This document shows positions 1-8,262 of a stretch of 64,000 nucleotides of DNA, in pieces. Source of the stretch: Streptomyces monomycini (GTDB lineage: Bacteria > Actinomycetota > Actinomycetes > Streptomycetales > Streptomycetaceae). Below the pieces are notes generated by a model. That model was given only the letters and a program-made list of their open reading frames with translations, was not told where the DNA came from and made no database searches. Every line of letters begins with the position of its first letter. The first letter of the stretch is position 1. Position numbers and translations under genes: made by a program. The stretch lies in the NCBI RefSeq assembly GCF_022271435.1, contig NZ_JAFIQY010000039.1:1-64000 (forward strand), read 5' to 3'.

Positions 1-1
1 G

Positions 2-1036
2 CCCGGCGGCACGGGCCGCGGCGCCGGGCGCAAGGCGAACGCGGGCCTGGCGCGCGGGCGGCTGATGGCCGCGGCCCGTGCCGCGCGCCCCGGCCAGGTC
101 ACGCCGGCCGCGCACGCCGCTCCGTACGCGGGTGCGGTGGCCTGCCTGGACGCGCTGCTGCGGGAGCTGGACCACGCCCCGGCCCGCTGGGGTACCCCGG
201 TCGTGCACGACTGGGACGTCCAGGGCACCGTCGCCCACCTGGTCGCGGCAGACGAAGTACTGGCCGAGCGGCTGGGCCTGGCGCCGGTGACGGAGGCGGG
301 TACGGGCCTGGGTCCGGCGCCCGGGACGCGGCCGCCTGAGGGGTACCTGCCGGAGAGGTACAGGTCAGAGGGGTACAGGTCAGAGGGGTACGGGCCGGAG
401 GGGTACGGGCCGGAGACCGGCGCGGACCCGGACCCGGACGCGCCGGCCGCGGGACGGCCGGCCGACGCGAGCGCCCCCTGGGAGCTGCGCTGGGCGGCCC
501 GTACGCACGAGGTGGTGACGTACGAACACACCCGGCCGCCCGCCGAGACCCGGGAGGCGTGGCGCACCCAGGCACACGGGCTGCTCGCGCTGCCCGAGGC
601 GGGCGACGAGCAACTGGCCGCCATGGCCACCACGCTGATGGGGCTGCGGCTGCCGGTCGCCGACCACTACGTGATCCGCGCTTTCGAGACCTGGGTGCAC
701 ACCCGGGACATCGGGCGCGCGCTGGGCCGTACCGTACCGCCGCCGCTGCCGGTGCACCTCCAGCGCTTCCTGGGGCTGGCGGTGCGCATCCTGGACCTGG
801 CGATGGGCCCGGACGCGCAGCCGGTGCTGCTGTCGGTGGAGGGCGAGGCGGGCGGCGACTGGGTGCTCGGCTCGGACGCCGAGCCGATCGCCGCCGAACT
901 GGTCCTGGAAGCCACCGAATTCCTGCTGCTCGTCGGCGGCCGGCAGGATCCGGACGAGATCGCGCGCGGCCAGGCGGGTGACGCGGCCGCCTCGCAGCGG
1001 CTGCTGGAGACGGCCACGTCGCTGGCCTGGCTCTGA
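2..1036 (+). CDS. DinB/maleylpyruvate-isomerase-fold protein, 5' end outside window
   Basis: Reads open from the first codon of the window, so the N-terminus is missing; the ATG at 65 is internal or at best an alternative start. The segment beginning AAHAAPYAGAVACLDALLRELD, with VVHDWDVQGTVAHL and later DHYVIRAFETWVHTRDIGRAL, is the mycothiol-dependent maleylpyruvate isomerase (MDMPI/DinB-like) fold; the His residues of HDW, AHL and HTRD are the usual metal ligands. In Streptomyces such domains are often fused behind a zf-HC2 anti-sigma zinc finger, which would lie in the missing part (inference). Residues about 114-138 of the visible protein are a five-residue tandem repeat (G/R-Y-x-x-E). 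The substrate cannot be deduced. Confidence 0.75.
   Translation, partial: PGGTGRGAGRKANAGLARGRLMAAARAARPGQVTPAAHAAPYAGAVACLDALLRELDHAPARWGTPVVHDWDVQGTVAHLVAADEVLAERLGLAPVTEAGTGLGPAPGTRPPEGYLPERYRSEGYRSEGYGPEGYGPETGADPDPDAPAAGRPADASAPWELRWAARTHEVVTYEHTRPPAETREAWRTQAHGLLALPEAGDEQLAAMATTLMGLRLPVADHYVIRAFETWVHTRDIGRALGRTVPPPLPVHLQRFLGLAVRILDLAMGPDAQPVLLSVEGEAGGDWVLGSDAEPIAAELVLEATEFLLLVGGRQDPDEIARGQAGDAAASQRLLETATSLAWL
341..415 (+). repeat. five 15-bp tandem repeats inside the DinB-fold gene
   Basis: Units at 341-355, 356-370, 371-385, 386-400 and 401-415, of the form RGGTACNKGYCRGAG. They are in frame and encode G/R-Y-x-x-E, lengthening a hydrophilic linker between the N-terminal helical part and the rest of the DinB fold. 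Confidence 0.85.
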
Positions 1037-1045
1037 GCTGAGGGC

Positions 1046-1085
1046 GCGGGTACGGCCCCGGTCGCCCGACCGGGGCCGTACCCGC
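1046..1085. terminator. bidirectional hairpin terminator
   Basis: Perfect 18-bp inverted repeat (1046-1063 with 1068-1085) around a 4-nt loop, placed between the convergent DinB-fold gene and ectD. It has no T tract, which is normal for Streptomyces terminators. Confidence 0.8.
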
Positions 1086-1153
1086 GCTCCGACGCCGTGC
1101 CGTGGTGCCCCGCCGGCACCGTACGGCGCGGAAGCCACCTCACCGGGGTGAAG

Positions 1154-2053
1154 TCACCTCACCGGCGTGAAGTCACGTGCGCCGATGTACTCCGGGCGCG
1201 GGACCGGCGCCGCGAAGGGCTCCACCGCGGTGTTCTCCACGCTGTTGAACACGATGAAGACGTTGCTGCGCGGGTACGGCGTGATGTTGTCGCCGGAACC
1301 GTGCATGCAGTTGCAGTCGAACCAGGTGGCCGAGCCGGGCTTGCCGGTGAACAGCTTGATGCCGTGCGCGTCGGCCAGCTGGGTCAGCGCCTCGTCCGAG
1401 GGCGTGCCCGCGTCCTGCATCTGCAGCGACTTCTTGTAGTTGTCCCGCGGCGTCTCGCCGGAGCACCCGAGGAAGTGCCGGTGCGAACCCGGCATGATCA
1501 TCAGGCCGCCGTTGGTGTCGTGGTTCTCCGTCAGCGCGATCGAGACCGACACGGTCCGCATGTTCGGCAGGCCGTCCTCGGCGTGCCAGGTCTCGAAGTC
1601 GGAGTGCCAGTAGAACCCGGAGGCACCGAAGCCCGGCTTGACGTTGATCCTGGACTGGTGGACGTACACGTCCGAGCCCAGGATCTGCCGGGCGCGTCCC
1701 ACCACGCGCGGGTCGGAGACCAGCTTGGCGAACACCTCGCTGATCTTGTGCACCTCGAAGACGGACCGGATCTCCTGGGACTTCGGCTCGACGATGGAGC
1801 GGTCGTCCGCCCGCATCGCCGGGTCGTTGACCAGCCGGTCCAGTTCGGCGCGGTACACCGCGACCTCTTCCGCCGTCAGCAGTTCCCCGATGGCGAAGAA
1901 ACCGTCGCGTTCGAAGTCGCTCAGCTCGGCCGGCTGGAAGGGTCCCTCCGTGCCGGGCTGCGACCACACCACCGGGTCCTGCCGCGGGGTCATCACCTCG
2001 GTGGTCCCCCGGGTCGGGTACAGGTCGGCGGTGCGCTCGGGTGCGGTGGTCAT
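1154..2053 (-). CDS. ectD: ectoine hydroxylase EctD
   Basis: Fe(II)/2-oxoglutarate dioxygenase that converts ectoine to 5-hydroxyectoine in the cytoplasm. The 299-residue protein carries the EctD signature FYWHSDFETWHAEDG (residues about 147-161); the iron triad is His150, Asp152 and His251. Length is normal for EctD. The start ATG has a purine-rich GAGAGGAAGG ribosome-binding site. It is last of the ectABCD operon, 87 nt after ectC. Its presence implies the cell makes hydroxyectoine, the better heat and drought protectant. Confidence 0.97.
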   Translation of the reverse strand: MTTAPERTADLYPTRGTTEVMTPRQDPVVWSQPGTEGPFQPAELSDFERDGFFAIGELLTAEEVAVYRAELDRLVNDPAMRADDRSIVEPKSQEIRSVFEVHKISEVFAKLVSDPRVVGRARQILGSDVYVHQSRINVKPGFGASGFYWHSDFETWHAEDGLPNMRTVSVSIALTENHDTNGGLMIMPGSHRHFLGCSGETPRDNYKKSLQMQDAGTPSDEALTQLADAHGIKLFTGKPGSATWFDCNCMHGSGDNITPYPRSNVFIVFNSVENTAVEPFAAPVPRPEYIGARDFTPVR

Positions 2054-2140
2054 GGTGTTGCCTTCCTCTCCTCTCGTACGTGCTTTCCTTCTCGCGCCTT
2101 CCTCAGCTGCCGGACGGGGCAGGGGGGTGCGCCGAGCGCG

Positions 2141-2563
2141 TCAGCCGTTCTGGGCGGCGGGCTCGGGCTCGGGCTCGGTGAGCAGCGGGTACACGCCGTT
2201 CTCGTCGTGGTCCTCGCGGCCCGTCACCGGCGGGTTGAAGACACACACGCAGCGGAAGTCCTCCTTGATGCGCATGGTGTGCTTCTCGTGCCCGTCGAGC
2301 AGGTACATGGTGCCCGGGGTGATGGTGTGCTTCTCACCGGTCTCGTCGTTGGTGAGCTCGGCCTCGCCCTCCACGCACAGCACGGCCTCGATGTGGTTGG
2401 CGTACCACATCGACGTCTCGGTGCCGGCGTACAGCGTGGTCTCGTGCAGCGAGAAGCCGACGCGCTCCTTGGCGAGCACGATGCGCTTGCTCTCCCACGT
2501 GCCCGACTTGGCCTTGACGTGGCGGTCGGTGCCTTCGATGTCCTTGAAGGATCGGACGATCAC
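2141..2563 (-). CDS. ectC: L-ectoine synthase EctC
   Basis: Cupin-fold enzyme that cyclises N-gamma-acetyl-L-2,4-diaminobutyrate to ectoine by loss of water. 140 residues, with the family's MIVRSFKDIEGTDRHV opening and the cupin metal/substrate stretch SMWYANHIEAVLCVEGE followed by DGHEKHTMR. Start is GTG at 2563 behind AGAAAGG. It lies 56 nt downstream of ectB, consistent with one transcript. The acidic tail (EPEPEP) is a variable end. Confidence 0.97.
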   Translation of the reverse strand: MIVRSFKDIEGTDRHVKAKSGTWESKRIVLAKERVGFSLHETTLYAGTETSMWYANHIEAVLCVEGEAELTNDETGEKHTITPGTMYLLDGHEKHTMRIKEDFRCVCVFNPPVTGREDHDENGVYPLLTEPEPEPAAQNG

Positions 2564-2619
2564 GGTGTTCTCGTACCTTTCTGTGGTGCGGACAAGGAGT
2601 GGTGCGGTTACGGGCGCGC

Positions 2620-3888
2620 TCAGGCGCAGTCGCGGACCGCGCGGGCGAGGATGCGAAGCCCCTCGTCCAGCTCCTCGGGGGTGGTCGTCAGCGCCGGCAG
2701 CAGCTTGACGACCTCACTCTCCGGGCCGGAGGTCTCGATGAGCAGACCCAGCTCGAAGGCGCGCTTGGCGATCTTGTTGGCGAGCGGCTTGTCGGAGCAC
2801 TCCAGGCCCCAGACCATGCCGCGGCCGCGGTACTCGGCGATGGAGGCGGGGTGGTCCTCGACGATGGCGCGCAGGTGCGACTCGATGATCTCGCCGCGGG
2901 CCAGCGTCTGCTTCTCCATCTGGCCGTCGGCCCAGTACGTGTCCAGGGCCGCCGCGGCGGTGACGAAGGCCGGGTTGTTGCCGCGGAAGGTGCCGTTGTG
3001 CTCGCCCGGCTCCCAGACGTCCAGCTCCGGCTTGAACAGGGTGAGCGCGAGCGGCAGGCCGTAGCCGCTGATGGACTTCGAGACGGTGACGATGTCCGGC
3101 ACGATGCCCGCCTCCTCGAAGGAGAAGAACGCGCCGGTGCGGCCGCAGCCCATCTGGATGTCGTCGACGATCAGCAGCATGTCGCGGCGCTTGCACAGCT
3201 CGGACAGGGCCCGCAGCCAGTCGGCACTGGCGACGTTGATGCCGCCCTCGCCCTGCACCGTCTCGACGATCACGGCGGCCGGGGTGTTCAGGCCGGAACC
3301 GCTGTCCTCCAGCAGCCGCTCGAACCAGAGGAAGTCCGGGTAGGTGCCGTCGAGGTAGTTGTCGAACGGCATGGGGGTGCCGTGCACGAGCGGGATGCCG
3401 GCACCGGCCCGCTTGAAGGCGTTGCCGGTCACCGCGAGGGCGCCCAGCGACATGCCGTGGAAGGCGTTGGTGAAGGAGACGATCGACTCGCGCCCCTTGA
3501 CCTTGCGGGCCAGCTTGAGCGCGGCCTCCACGGAGTTGGCGCCCGTCGGGCCGGGGAACATGACCTTGTAGGGCAGGTCGCGGGGGCGCAGGATGGTGTT
3601 CTGGAAGGTCTCCAGGAACGCACGCTTGGCCGTGGTGGACATGTCCAGGCCGTGGGTGACGCCGTCCCGCTCGATGTAGTCGATCAGGGCGCGTTTGAGT
3701 ACGGGGTTGTTGTGCCCGTAGTTGAGCGACCCGGCGCCGGCGAAGAAGTCGAGGTAGGTGTGGCCGTCCTCGTCGTACATGTGGCTGCCCTGCGCGCGGT
3801 CGAAGACCGTGGGCCATCCGCGGCAGTAGCTGCGCACCTCGGACTCCACGGTCTCGAAGACGCTCAGGTCGGGCTGGGTGATGGTCAC
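2620..3888 (-). CDS. ectB: diaminobutyrate--2-oxoglutarate transaminase EctB
   Basis: Class III PLP aminotransferase that makes L-2,4-diaminobutyrate from aspartate-beta-semialdehyde, the first ectoine step. The reading frame stays open far upstream, but the family start TITQPDLSVFE follows the GTG at 3888, which has CAGGAG 7 nt before it, giving 422 residues. The PLP region shows LLIVDDIQMGCGRTG and the lysine in VTVSKSISGYG. Product of a contiguous operon with ectA (65-nt gap) and ectC. Confidence 0.96.
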   Translation of the reverse strand: MTITQPDLSVFETVESEVRSYCRGWPTVFDRAQGSHMYDEDGHTYLDFFAGAGSLNYGHNNPVLKRALIDYIERDGVTHGLDMSTTAKRAFLETFQNTILRPRDLPYKVMFPGPTGANSVEAALKLARKVKGRESIVSFTNAFHGMSLGALAVTGNAFKRAGAGIPLVHGTPMPFDNYLDGTYPDFLWFERLLEDSGSGLNTPAAVIVETVQGEGGINVASADWLRALSELCKRRDMLLIVDDIQMGCGRTGAFFSFEEAGIVPDIVTVSKSISGYGLPLALTLFKPELDVWEPGEHNGTFRGNNPAFVTAAAALDTYWADGQMEKQTLARGEIIESHLRAIVEDHPASIAEYRGRGMVWGLECSDKPLANKIAKRAFELGLLIETSGPESEVVKLLPALTTTPEELDEGLRILARAVRDCA

Positions 3889-3953
3889 AGCATGCTCCTG
3901 GGAGATGAGTGGCGTGAGCGGGGAGAAGTCTGCGGGGGCTGCGAAAGGGGCGG

Positions 3954-4520
3954 TCAGGGGCGGTGCCCGGCTGGGGGACCGAGCGGGCCGATGCGGTGGA
4001 GCACCTCGGCGTCGTGCCCCTGCTCCGGGAAGTGCCCGGCGTCGAGGAGCACCTCGCGCGTCAGGGGCGCCCCGTGGCGCTCGGCGAACGAGGCGAAGAG
4101 ACGGTTGGACGCCGCGTTGTCCTCGGTGATCGTGGTCTCGATGCGACACACGCCCTGTTCCTCGGCGACGCGGGTGACCAGGCCGTCCAGAAGGGCGGCG
4201 GCCAGTCCGCGGCCGCGGTGCGTCGCGTCGACGGCGACCTGCCAGACGAAGAGCGTGTCCGGGGACTCGGGGCGGAGGTAGCCGGTGATGAAGGCGGCCG
4301 GCTCGCCCTCGCCGTCGCGGGCGACGGCGGAGGTGGCGGCGAAGTCGCGACACCACAGCAGGTAGCTGTAGGAGGAGTTCAGGTCCAGGGCCTTGGAGTC
4401 GCGGGCGATGCGCCAGATCGCGGCTCCGTCCTCCACGCGCGGTGTGTCGAGCTTGAAACCCTCCGGCATTTCTCTGATATCGCTTCGGGCACCTGCATGG
4501 TCTGCTTGTGCGGCGGTCAT
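3954..4520 (-). CDS. ectA: L-2,4-diaminobutyrate acetyltransferase EctA
   Basis: GNAT-fold enzyme that acetylates the gamma-amino group of 2,4-diaminobutyrate using acetyl-CoA. 188 residues; the acetyl-CoA loop is seen in VAVDATHRGRGLAAALLDGL, and the family segment DLNSSYSYLLWCRDF is present. First gene of ectABCD. There is no convincing Shine-Dalgarno sequence before the ATG; a TAAATT hexamer ends 8 nt before it, so translation may be leaderless (inference). Confidence 0.95.
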   Translation of the reverse strand: MTAAQADHAGARSDIREMPEGFKLDTPRVEDGAAIWRIARDSKALDLNSSYSYLLWCRDFAATSAVARDGEGEPAAFITGYLRPESPDTLFVWQVAVDATHRGRGLAAALLDGLVTRVAEEQGVCRIETTITEDNAASNRLFASFAERHGAPLTREVLLDAGHFPEQGHDAEVLHRIGPLGPPAGHRP

Positions 4521-4528
4521 GCGAATTC

Positions 4529-4534
4529 AATTTA
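4529..4534 (-). promoter_or_regulatory. candidate -10 box of ectA (leaderless)
   Basis: TAAATT on the minus strand with 8 nt to the ectA ATG and no Shine-Dalgarno sequence between. No clear -35 box; 17 bp upstream reads ATGCAT. This would be the start of the osmotically controlled ect transcript, but nothing in the sequence proves the inducing signal. Confidence 0.35.
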
Positions 4535-4949
4535 CCCAGGGAAAAAGGAAAATGCATCGCGAGGAGGGGTTACGCGGGGAGGTGCTCCTGTGTTATCGCG
4601 CGGGGGCGCACGAGCGCGCGAAACGACTGCACGATGTACGGGTTTGCCCGGAAAATAGGGGGTGAAGCGGACAGGGTGTGGGGTCGGTCACAGCTCCGTA
4701 ACGTCCTGGTGACCCGACGGAATTACCGGCTCCGGCACTAGCGAAATCTTGGCGTTTGAGCTGCGAAAAAGCGGGCAGAAGAATACGGGAAGCTGCGCGC
4801 TGGAGAATTGGAAATTCGCCGGTAAAAGGTGTACCGCAAGAAAAGCCCGGGCGTCCACGGTGTTTCTGTGGAACGGATCGCCGTACGGGGCCGCGGTGCT
4901 CCGTGCTCCCGCGGTCCGGACCCCGTGCCGCTCGCCGCGGCGCGCGTCA

Positions 4950-4955
4950 TACAGT
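4950..4955 (+). promoter_or_regulatory. candidate -10 box, leaderless start of the amidohydrolase
   Basis: TACAGT with 6 nt to the ATG at 4962 and no ribosome-binding site, the spacing expected when the transcript begins at the start codon. No recognisable -35 box. Confidence 0.4.
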
Positions 4956-4961
4956 GCGGCC

Positions 4962-6053
4962 ATGAGTGAGAGCGTGGTGCTGCACATCAAGGGCAGGGTC
5001 CTGACCGGGCCGGACGACGTGCGCGACGAACTCTGGGTCGTCGACGGCCGGGTGACCTACGAACGGCCGACAGGCGCGCGCGAGGTGACGACCGTTCAGG
5101 GCTGGGCACTGCCCGGCCTGGTCGACGCCCACTGTCACGTCGGACTGGACGCCCACGGGCCGGTGGACGAGGCGACCAGCGAGAAACAGGCGCTGACCGA
5201 GCGGGAGGCGGGCACCCTGCTGCTGAGGGACGCCGGCTCGCCGTCCGACACCCGCTGGATCGACGACCGCGAGGACCTGCCGCGGATCATCAGGGCGGGC
5301 CGCCACATCGCCCGTACCCGCCGCTACATCCGCAACTACGCCCACGAGGTCGAGCCCGCGGACCTGGTCGCGTACGTCGCGCGGGAGGCCCGGCGCGGCG
5401 ACGGCTGGGTCAAGCTGGTCGGCGACTGGATCGACCGCGAGACCGGTGACCTGTCGGCCTGCTGGCCGCGCGGCGCCGTCGAGGCGGCCATCGCCGAGGC
5501 GCACCGCCTCGGGGCCCGGGTGACGGCCCACTGCTTCGCCGAGGAGTCCCTCGCCCCGCTGGTCGAGGCGGGCATCGACTGCATCGAACACGCCACCGGC
5601 CTCACCGAGGAGACCATCCCGCTGTTCGCCGAGCGCGGCGTCGCGATCGTCCCCACCCTCGTGAACATCGCGACCTTCCCGACCCTGGCAGCCGGGGGTG
5701 AGAAGAAGTTCCCCGCCTGGGCGAGCCACATGAGGAGCCTGCACGAGCGCCGCTACGACACCGTACGCGCGGCGTACGATGCCGGGGTGCCCATCTTCGC
5801 CGGCACCGACGCGGGCGGCTCGCTCGCGCACGGCCTGATCGCGCAGGAGGTCGCCGAACTGACCAAGGCGGGCATCCCCGCGGTGGACGCGCTCGCGGCG
5901 ACGACGTGGGGCGCGCGGCGGTGGCTGGGGCGGCCGGGCCTGGAGGAGGGCGCTCCGGCGGACCTCGTCGTCTACGACGGGGATCCGCGCGCGGACGTAC
6001 GGGTGTTGGCGGCGCCGCGGCGGGTGGTGTTGCGGGGGCGGGTGGTGGGATGA
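4962..6053 (+). CDS. amidohydrolase family metal-dependent hydrolase
   Basis: 363-residue TIM-barrel amidohydrolase of unknown substrate. N-terminal beta-sandwich part (HIKGRVLTG) then GLVDAHCHVGLD, the metal-binding HxH; further ligands are suggested by VKLVGDW, RVTAHCF, CIEHATG and FAGTDAGG, giving the prolidase/imidazolonepropionase-like order. The C-terminus closes with the usual GAPADLVVYDGDPRADV. The longer frame back to 4749 lacks family similarity, so the ATG at 4962 is chosen. It stands alone, divergent from ectA. Confidence 0.85.
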   Translation: MSESVVLHIKGRVLTGPDDVRDELWVVDGRVTYERPTGAREVTTVQGWALPGLVDAHCHVGLDAHGPVDEATSEKQALTEREAGTLLLRDAGSPSDTRWIDDREDLPRIIRAGRHIARTRRYIRNYAHEVEPADLVAYVAREARRGDGWVKLVGDWIDRETGDLSACWPRGAVEAAIAEAHRLGARVTAHCFAEESLAPLVEAGIDCIEHATGLTEETIPLFAERGVAIVPTLVNIATFPTLAAGGEKKFPAWASHMRSLHERRYDTVRAAYDAGVPIFAGTDAGGSLAHGLIAQEVAELTKAGIPAVDALAATTWGARRWLGRPGLEEGAPADLVVYDGDPRADVRVLAAPRRVVLRGRVVG

Positions 6054-6276
6054 CCCGCTTGCGGGTCGGCTTTCCGGTCTGCGGTGGCGCGGGCACGGGC
6101 CCTACGGGCTTCGTCCTACGGCCCCGCACCCTCCCGTACGCGTTCGGCTTTCGCGGTATGGGCGGGGGATGCCTGCCCGCACCGGCCGTCCGTCGCCGTA
6201 CGGCGGGAGGGGGCGGGCCGTAGGGCGGAGACTGGAGGGCCGGTCCCGTGATCGGTGCGGGGCGGCGGCGTCAGCG

Positions 6277-7257
6277 TCAGCGTTCGCGGCGGGCGCTTCG
6301 GGCCATCCAGGCGGCCACCAGCGCGCCCGAGATGTTGTGCCATACGGAGAAGACGGCCGCCGGGAGTGCCGCCGCCGGGCTGAAGTGGGCGGTGGCCAGG
6401 GAGGCCGCGAGGCCGGAGTTCTGCATGCCGACCTCGAAGGCCATCGCCCGGCCGGCCGGTTTGCCCAGGCGGGCCAGGCGGCCCGCCCCGTAACCGAGGG
6501 CCAGGCCCAGGCCGTTGTGGAGGACGACCGCGAGGACGACCAGCGCCGCCGCGTCCTTGATGCGTGCGGCGCTGCCGGAGACCACGACCAGCACGATGGC
6601 CGCGATCGTCACGGCGGACAGCCACGGCAGCGCGCGCAGCGCGCGGTCGACCCAGCGGCCCGCGACGAGCCGGACCAGCAGGCCGCCGAGCACCGGCAGC
6701 AGCACCGTCTTGAGGATGTCGGTCACCATCACCCCGGCGTCCACGTCGAGGAACTGTCCGGCGAGGAGCAGGGTCAGCGGTGGGGTGATCAGAGGGGCGA
6801 GGACGGTGGAGACGGTGGCGACCGAGACGGACAGGGCGACGTCGCCGCGGGCCAGGTAGGTCACGACGTTGGAGGCGGTGCCGCTGGGTGCGCAGCCGAC
6901 GAGGATGACGCCGGCCGCGAGCTGCGGGGGCAGGTGGAGGACGGTGGCGATCAGCCAGCCCAGGCCGGGCATGATCACGTAGTGGGCGACCAGGCCCAGG
7001 CCCACCGCCCAGGGCCGTTTGGCGACCGCGGCGAAGTCCGGCGGTGTCAGCGTCAGCCCCATGGAGAACATCACCACGCCGAGCAGCCACGGGACGGCGG
7101 GCGCCCAGCCGGTGAAGGGGGCGGGCCACAGCAGCCCGACGGCGCCCGCCGCGATCACCAGGAGCGGGAAGACGGTGACGGCCCGCCGCGCCGCCCGGTC
7201 GGAGGCGGGCAGGTCACCGGTGGGGGCGGGGTGCTGGCTGAGCTGTTCGGTGGGCAC
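6277..7257 (-). CDS. bile acid:sodium symporter (BASS) family transporter
   Basis: 326-residue integral membrane protein with about nine to ten hydrophobic segments. It shows the BASS features GVVMFSMGLTLTP in TM2/3, VGCAPSGTASNVVTYLARGD in the first discontinuous helix, and FEVGMQNSGLAASLA in the second. Bacterial members move organic anions such as pantoate, pyruvate or bile acids with sodium; the substrate here is not evident. It is flanked by the ArsR-like gene 71 nt upstream on the same strand. Confidence 0.88.
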   Translation of the reverse strand: MPTEQLSQHPAPTGDLPASDRAARRAVTVFPLLVIAAGAVGLLWPAPFTGWAPAVPWLLGVVMFSMGLTLTPPDFAAVAKRPWAVGLGLVAHYVIMPGLGWLIATVLHLPPQLAAGVILVGCAPSGTASNVVTYLARGDVALSVSVATVSTVLAPLITPPLTLLLAGQFLDVDAGVMVTDILKTVLLPVLGGLLVRLVAGRWVDRALRALPWLSAVTIAAIVLVVVSGSAARIKDAAALVVLAVVLHNGLGLALGYGAGRLARLGKPAGRAMAFEVGMQNSGLAASLATAHFSPAAALPAAVFSVWHNISGALVAAWMARSARRER

Positions 7258-7328
7258 GGCGGCACCTTAGTGCCAGGCTGCGTGTATGAGACAACGGGTT
7301 TCGGATGGTGGACAGGCGAGGCCGCGGT

Positions 7329-7697
7329 TCAGGCGTTCGCGGCTTCCGTCTCCGCCGCCTTGAGCAGGGCCGCCAGCAGTCCGGGGAACCGTGTCTCCAG
7401 ATCGTCCCGGCGCAGTGAGATGTAGCGCTCCCGGCCGATCCGGCGGGTGTGCGTCCAGCCCGCCTGCCGCAGGACGCGGAAGTGGTACGAGCCGGTGGCC
7501 CGGGTCACCGGCAGTTCGATGTCGCCGCAGCCCGCCTCGCCGTCCGCCGCGAGCCGCCGCACGATGTGCTGCCGCAGCGGGTCGCCGAACGCCTGGAGGA
7601 GCGGGCCGAGGCGGATGGCGCCGGTGTCCGGCTGGTCGGTGTCGGCCGGGGGAGAGGCCGTGGGGGGCGTGCTGAGGGCGGTCTCCGTGGGAGCCAT
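7329..7697 (-). CDS. winged-helix (ArsR-like) transcriptional regulator
   Basis: 122-residue protein whose core LGPLLQAFGDPLRQHIVRRLA ... ATGSYHFRVLRQAGWTHTRRIGRERYISLR is the winged helix of ArsR-type repressors. No CxC metal box is seen, so it is not an obvious metal sensor. The ATG at 7697 has AGAAGG upstream; the longer frame to 7856 runs through the intergenic promoter and is rejected. It is divergent from the IacB-like/SDR pair, which it probably controls (inference); an inverted repeat sits just upstream of its start. Confidence 0.82.
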   Translation of the reverse strand: MAPTETALSTPPTASPPADTDQPDTGAIRLGPLLQAFGDPLRQHIVRRLAADGEAGCGDIELPVTRATGSYHFRVLRQAGWTHTRRIGRERYISLRRDDLETRFPGLLAALLKAAETEAANA

Positions 7698-7699
7698 GT

Positions 7700-7715
7700 T
7701 TAGAGAGCCTTCTAA
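7700..7715. promoter_or_regulatory. inverted repeat, likely operator of the ArsR-like regulator
   Basis: TTAGA-N6-TCTAA directly before the regulator's ATG; a second half site CTTCTAA recurs at 7754-7760, 45 bp away, on the side of the divergent gene. Position and symmetry fit autoregulation and control of the divergent operon. Confidence 0.45.
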
Positions 7716-7840
7716 GTGAGTGATACGGTCCGGATCATCGACGCTTCGATGGTCTTCTAACTGTTGGTCCGAGGCAAGCCGCCGCGCACTTCCTTCACGT
7801 CGCGTGCCCTTTCCGCCGCCGTCCGAGACGAGGTTCCGCC

Positions 7841-8221
7841 ATGTCCGCCACCGCACCGAACGCGCCCGAAACCCCGCTGCGCACCCTCTTCTGCATCGGT
7901 GTCACCCAGGAGTTCTTCAACGCCGGCGACGAGGAACGGGCCGCCGTGGCCGCCGCCATCCCGCCCGCCTTCGCCCGGCTCGCCGAGCGCTTCGGCGTCC
8001 ATGTCCTCGGCACCCTCGACGACGACCAGCTCATGGTCGGCGCGTCCGCCGCCTGGCCCTGGACCTCGTACATCCTCGCCGATGTGCCCGACCTGGACAC
8101 CGTGTCCCGGATCTGCGGCATCGTGCGCGACACCGAGGCGGGCGACGGGGGCGTACGCCTGTGGCGCTATCTGCGGATCGAGGCGCGGGCCGGGCGTCCG
8201 CTGTTCTTCGGCACCGAGTGA
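7841..8221 (+). CDS. IacB-like small protein
   Basis: 126 residues, no membrane segment. The stretches LFCIGVTQEFFNA, TLDDDQLMVGASAAWPWTSYILADVPDLDTV and LWRYLRIEARAGRPL resemble IacB of indole-3-acetate degradation clusters as I remember that family; the biochemical role of IacB is not well defined. It is followed 41 nt later by a short-chain dehydrogenase, the same kind of partner (IacE) found in iac clusters, but iacA, iacC and iacD are absent, so the pair probably serves another aromatic or carbonyl substrate. Confidence 0.6.
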   Translation: MSATAPNAPETPLRTLFCIGVTQEFFNAGDEERAAVAAAIPPAFARLAERFGVHVLGTLDDDQLMVGASAAWPWTSYILADVPDLDTVSRICGIVRDTEAGDGGVRLWRYLRIEARAGRPLFFGTE

Positions 8222-8262
8222 CCGTTCCGTTCCAGCCGTCCGTTCTCAGGAAGGAGCACTCC

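Larger units (their letters stand above)
4521..4961. other. intergenic region between ectA and the amidohydrolase gene
   Basis: About 440 bp shared by two divergent genes. Parts of it (around 4520-4560 and 4740-4830) are clearly richer in A and T than the surrounding DNA. I see candidate -10 boxes at each end (4529-4534 minus, 4950-4955 plus) and no believable gene. Confidence 0.7.

Noticed and set aside
1097..3064. 655-codon plus-strand frame across the ect genes
   Set aside because: Antisense shadow of ectD, ectC and ectB, which carry clear family motifs on the other strand.
7720..8262. N-terminal extension of the short-chain dehydrogenase frame
   Set aside because: It is the out-of-frame shadow of the IacB-like gene; the GTG at 8263 has AAGGAG and the family N-terminus.
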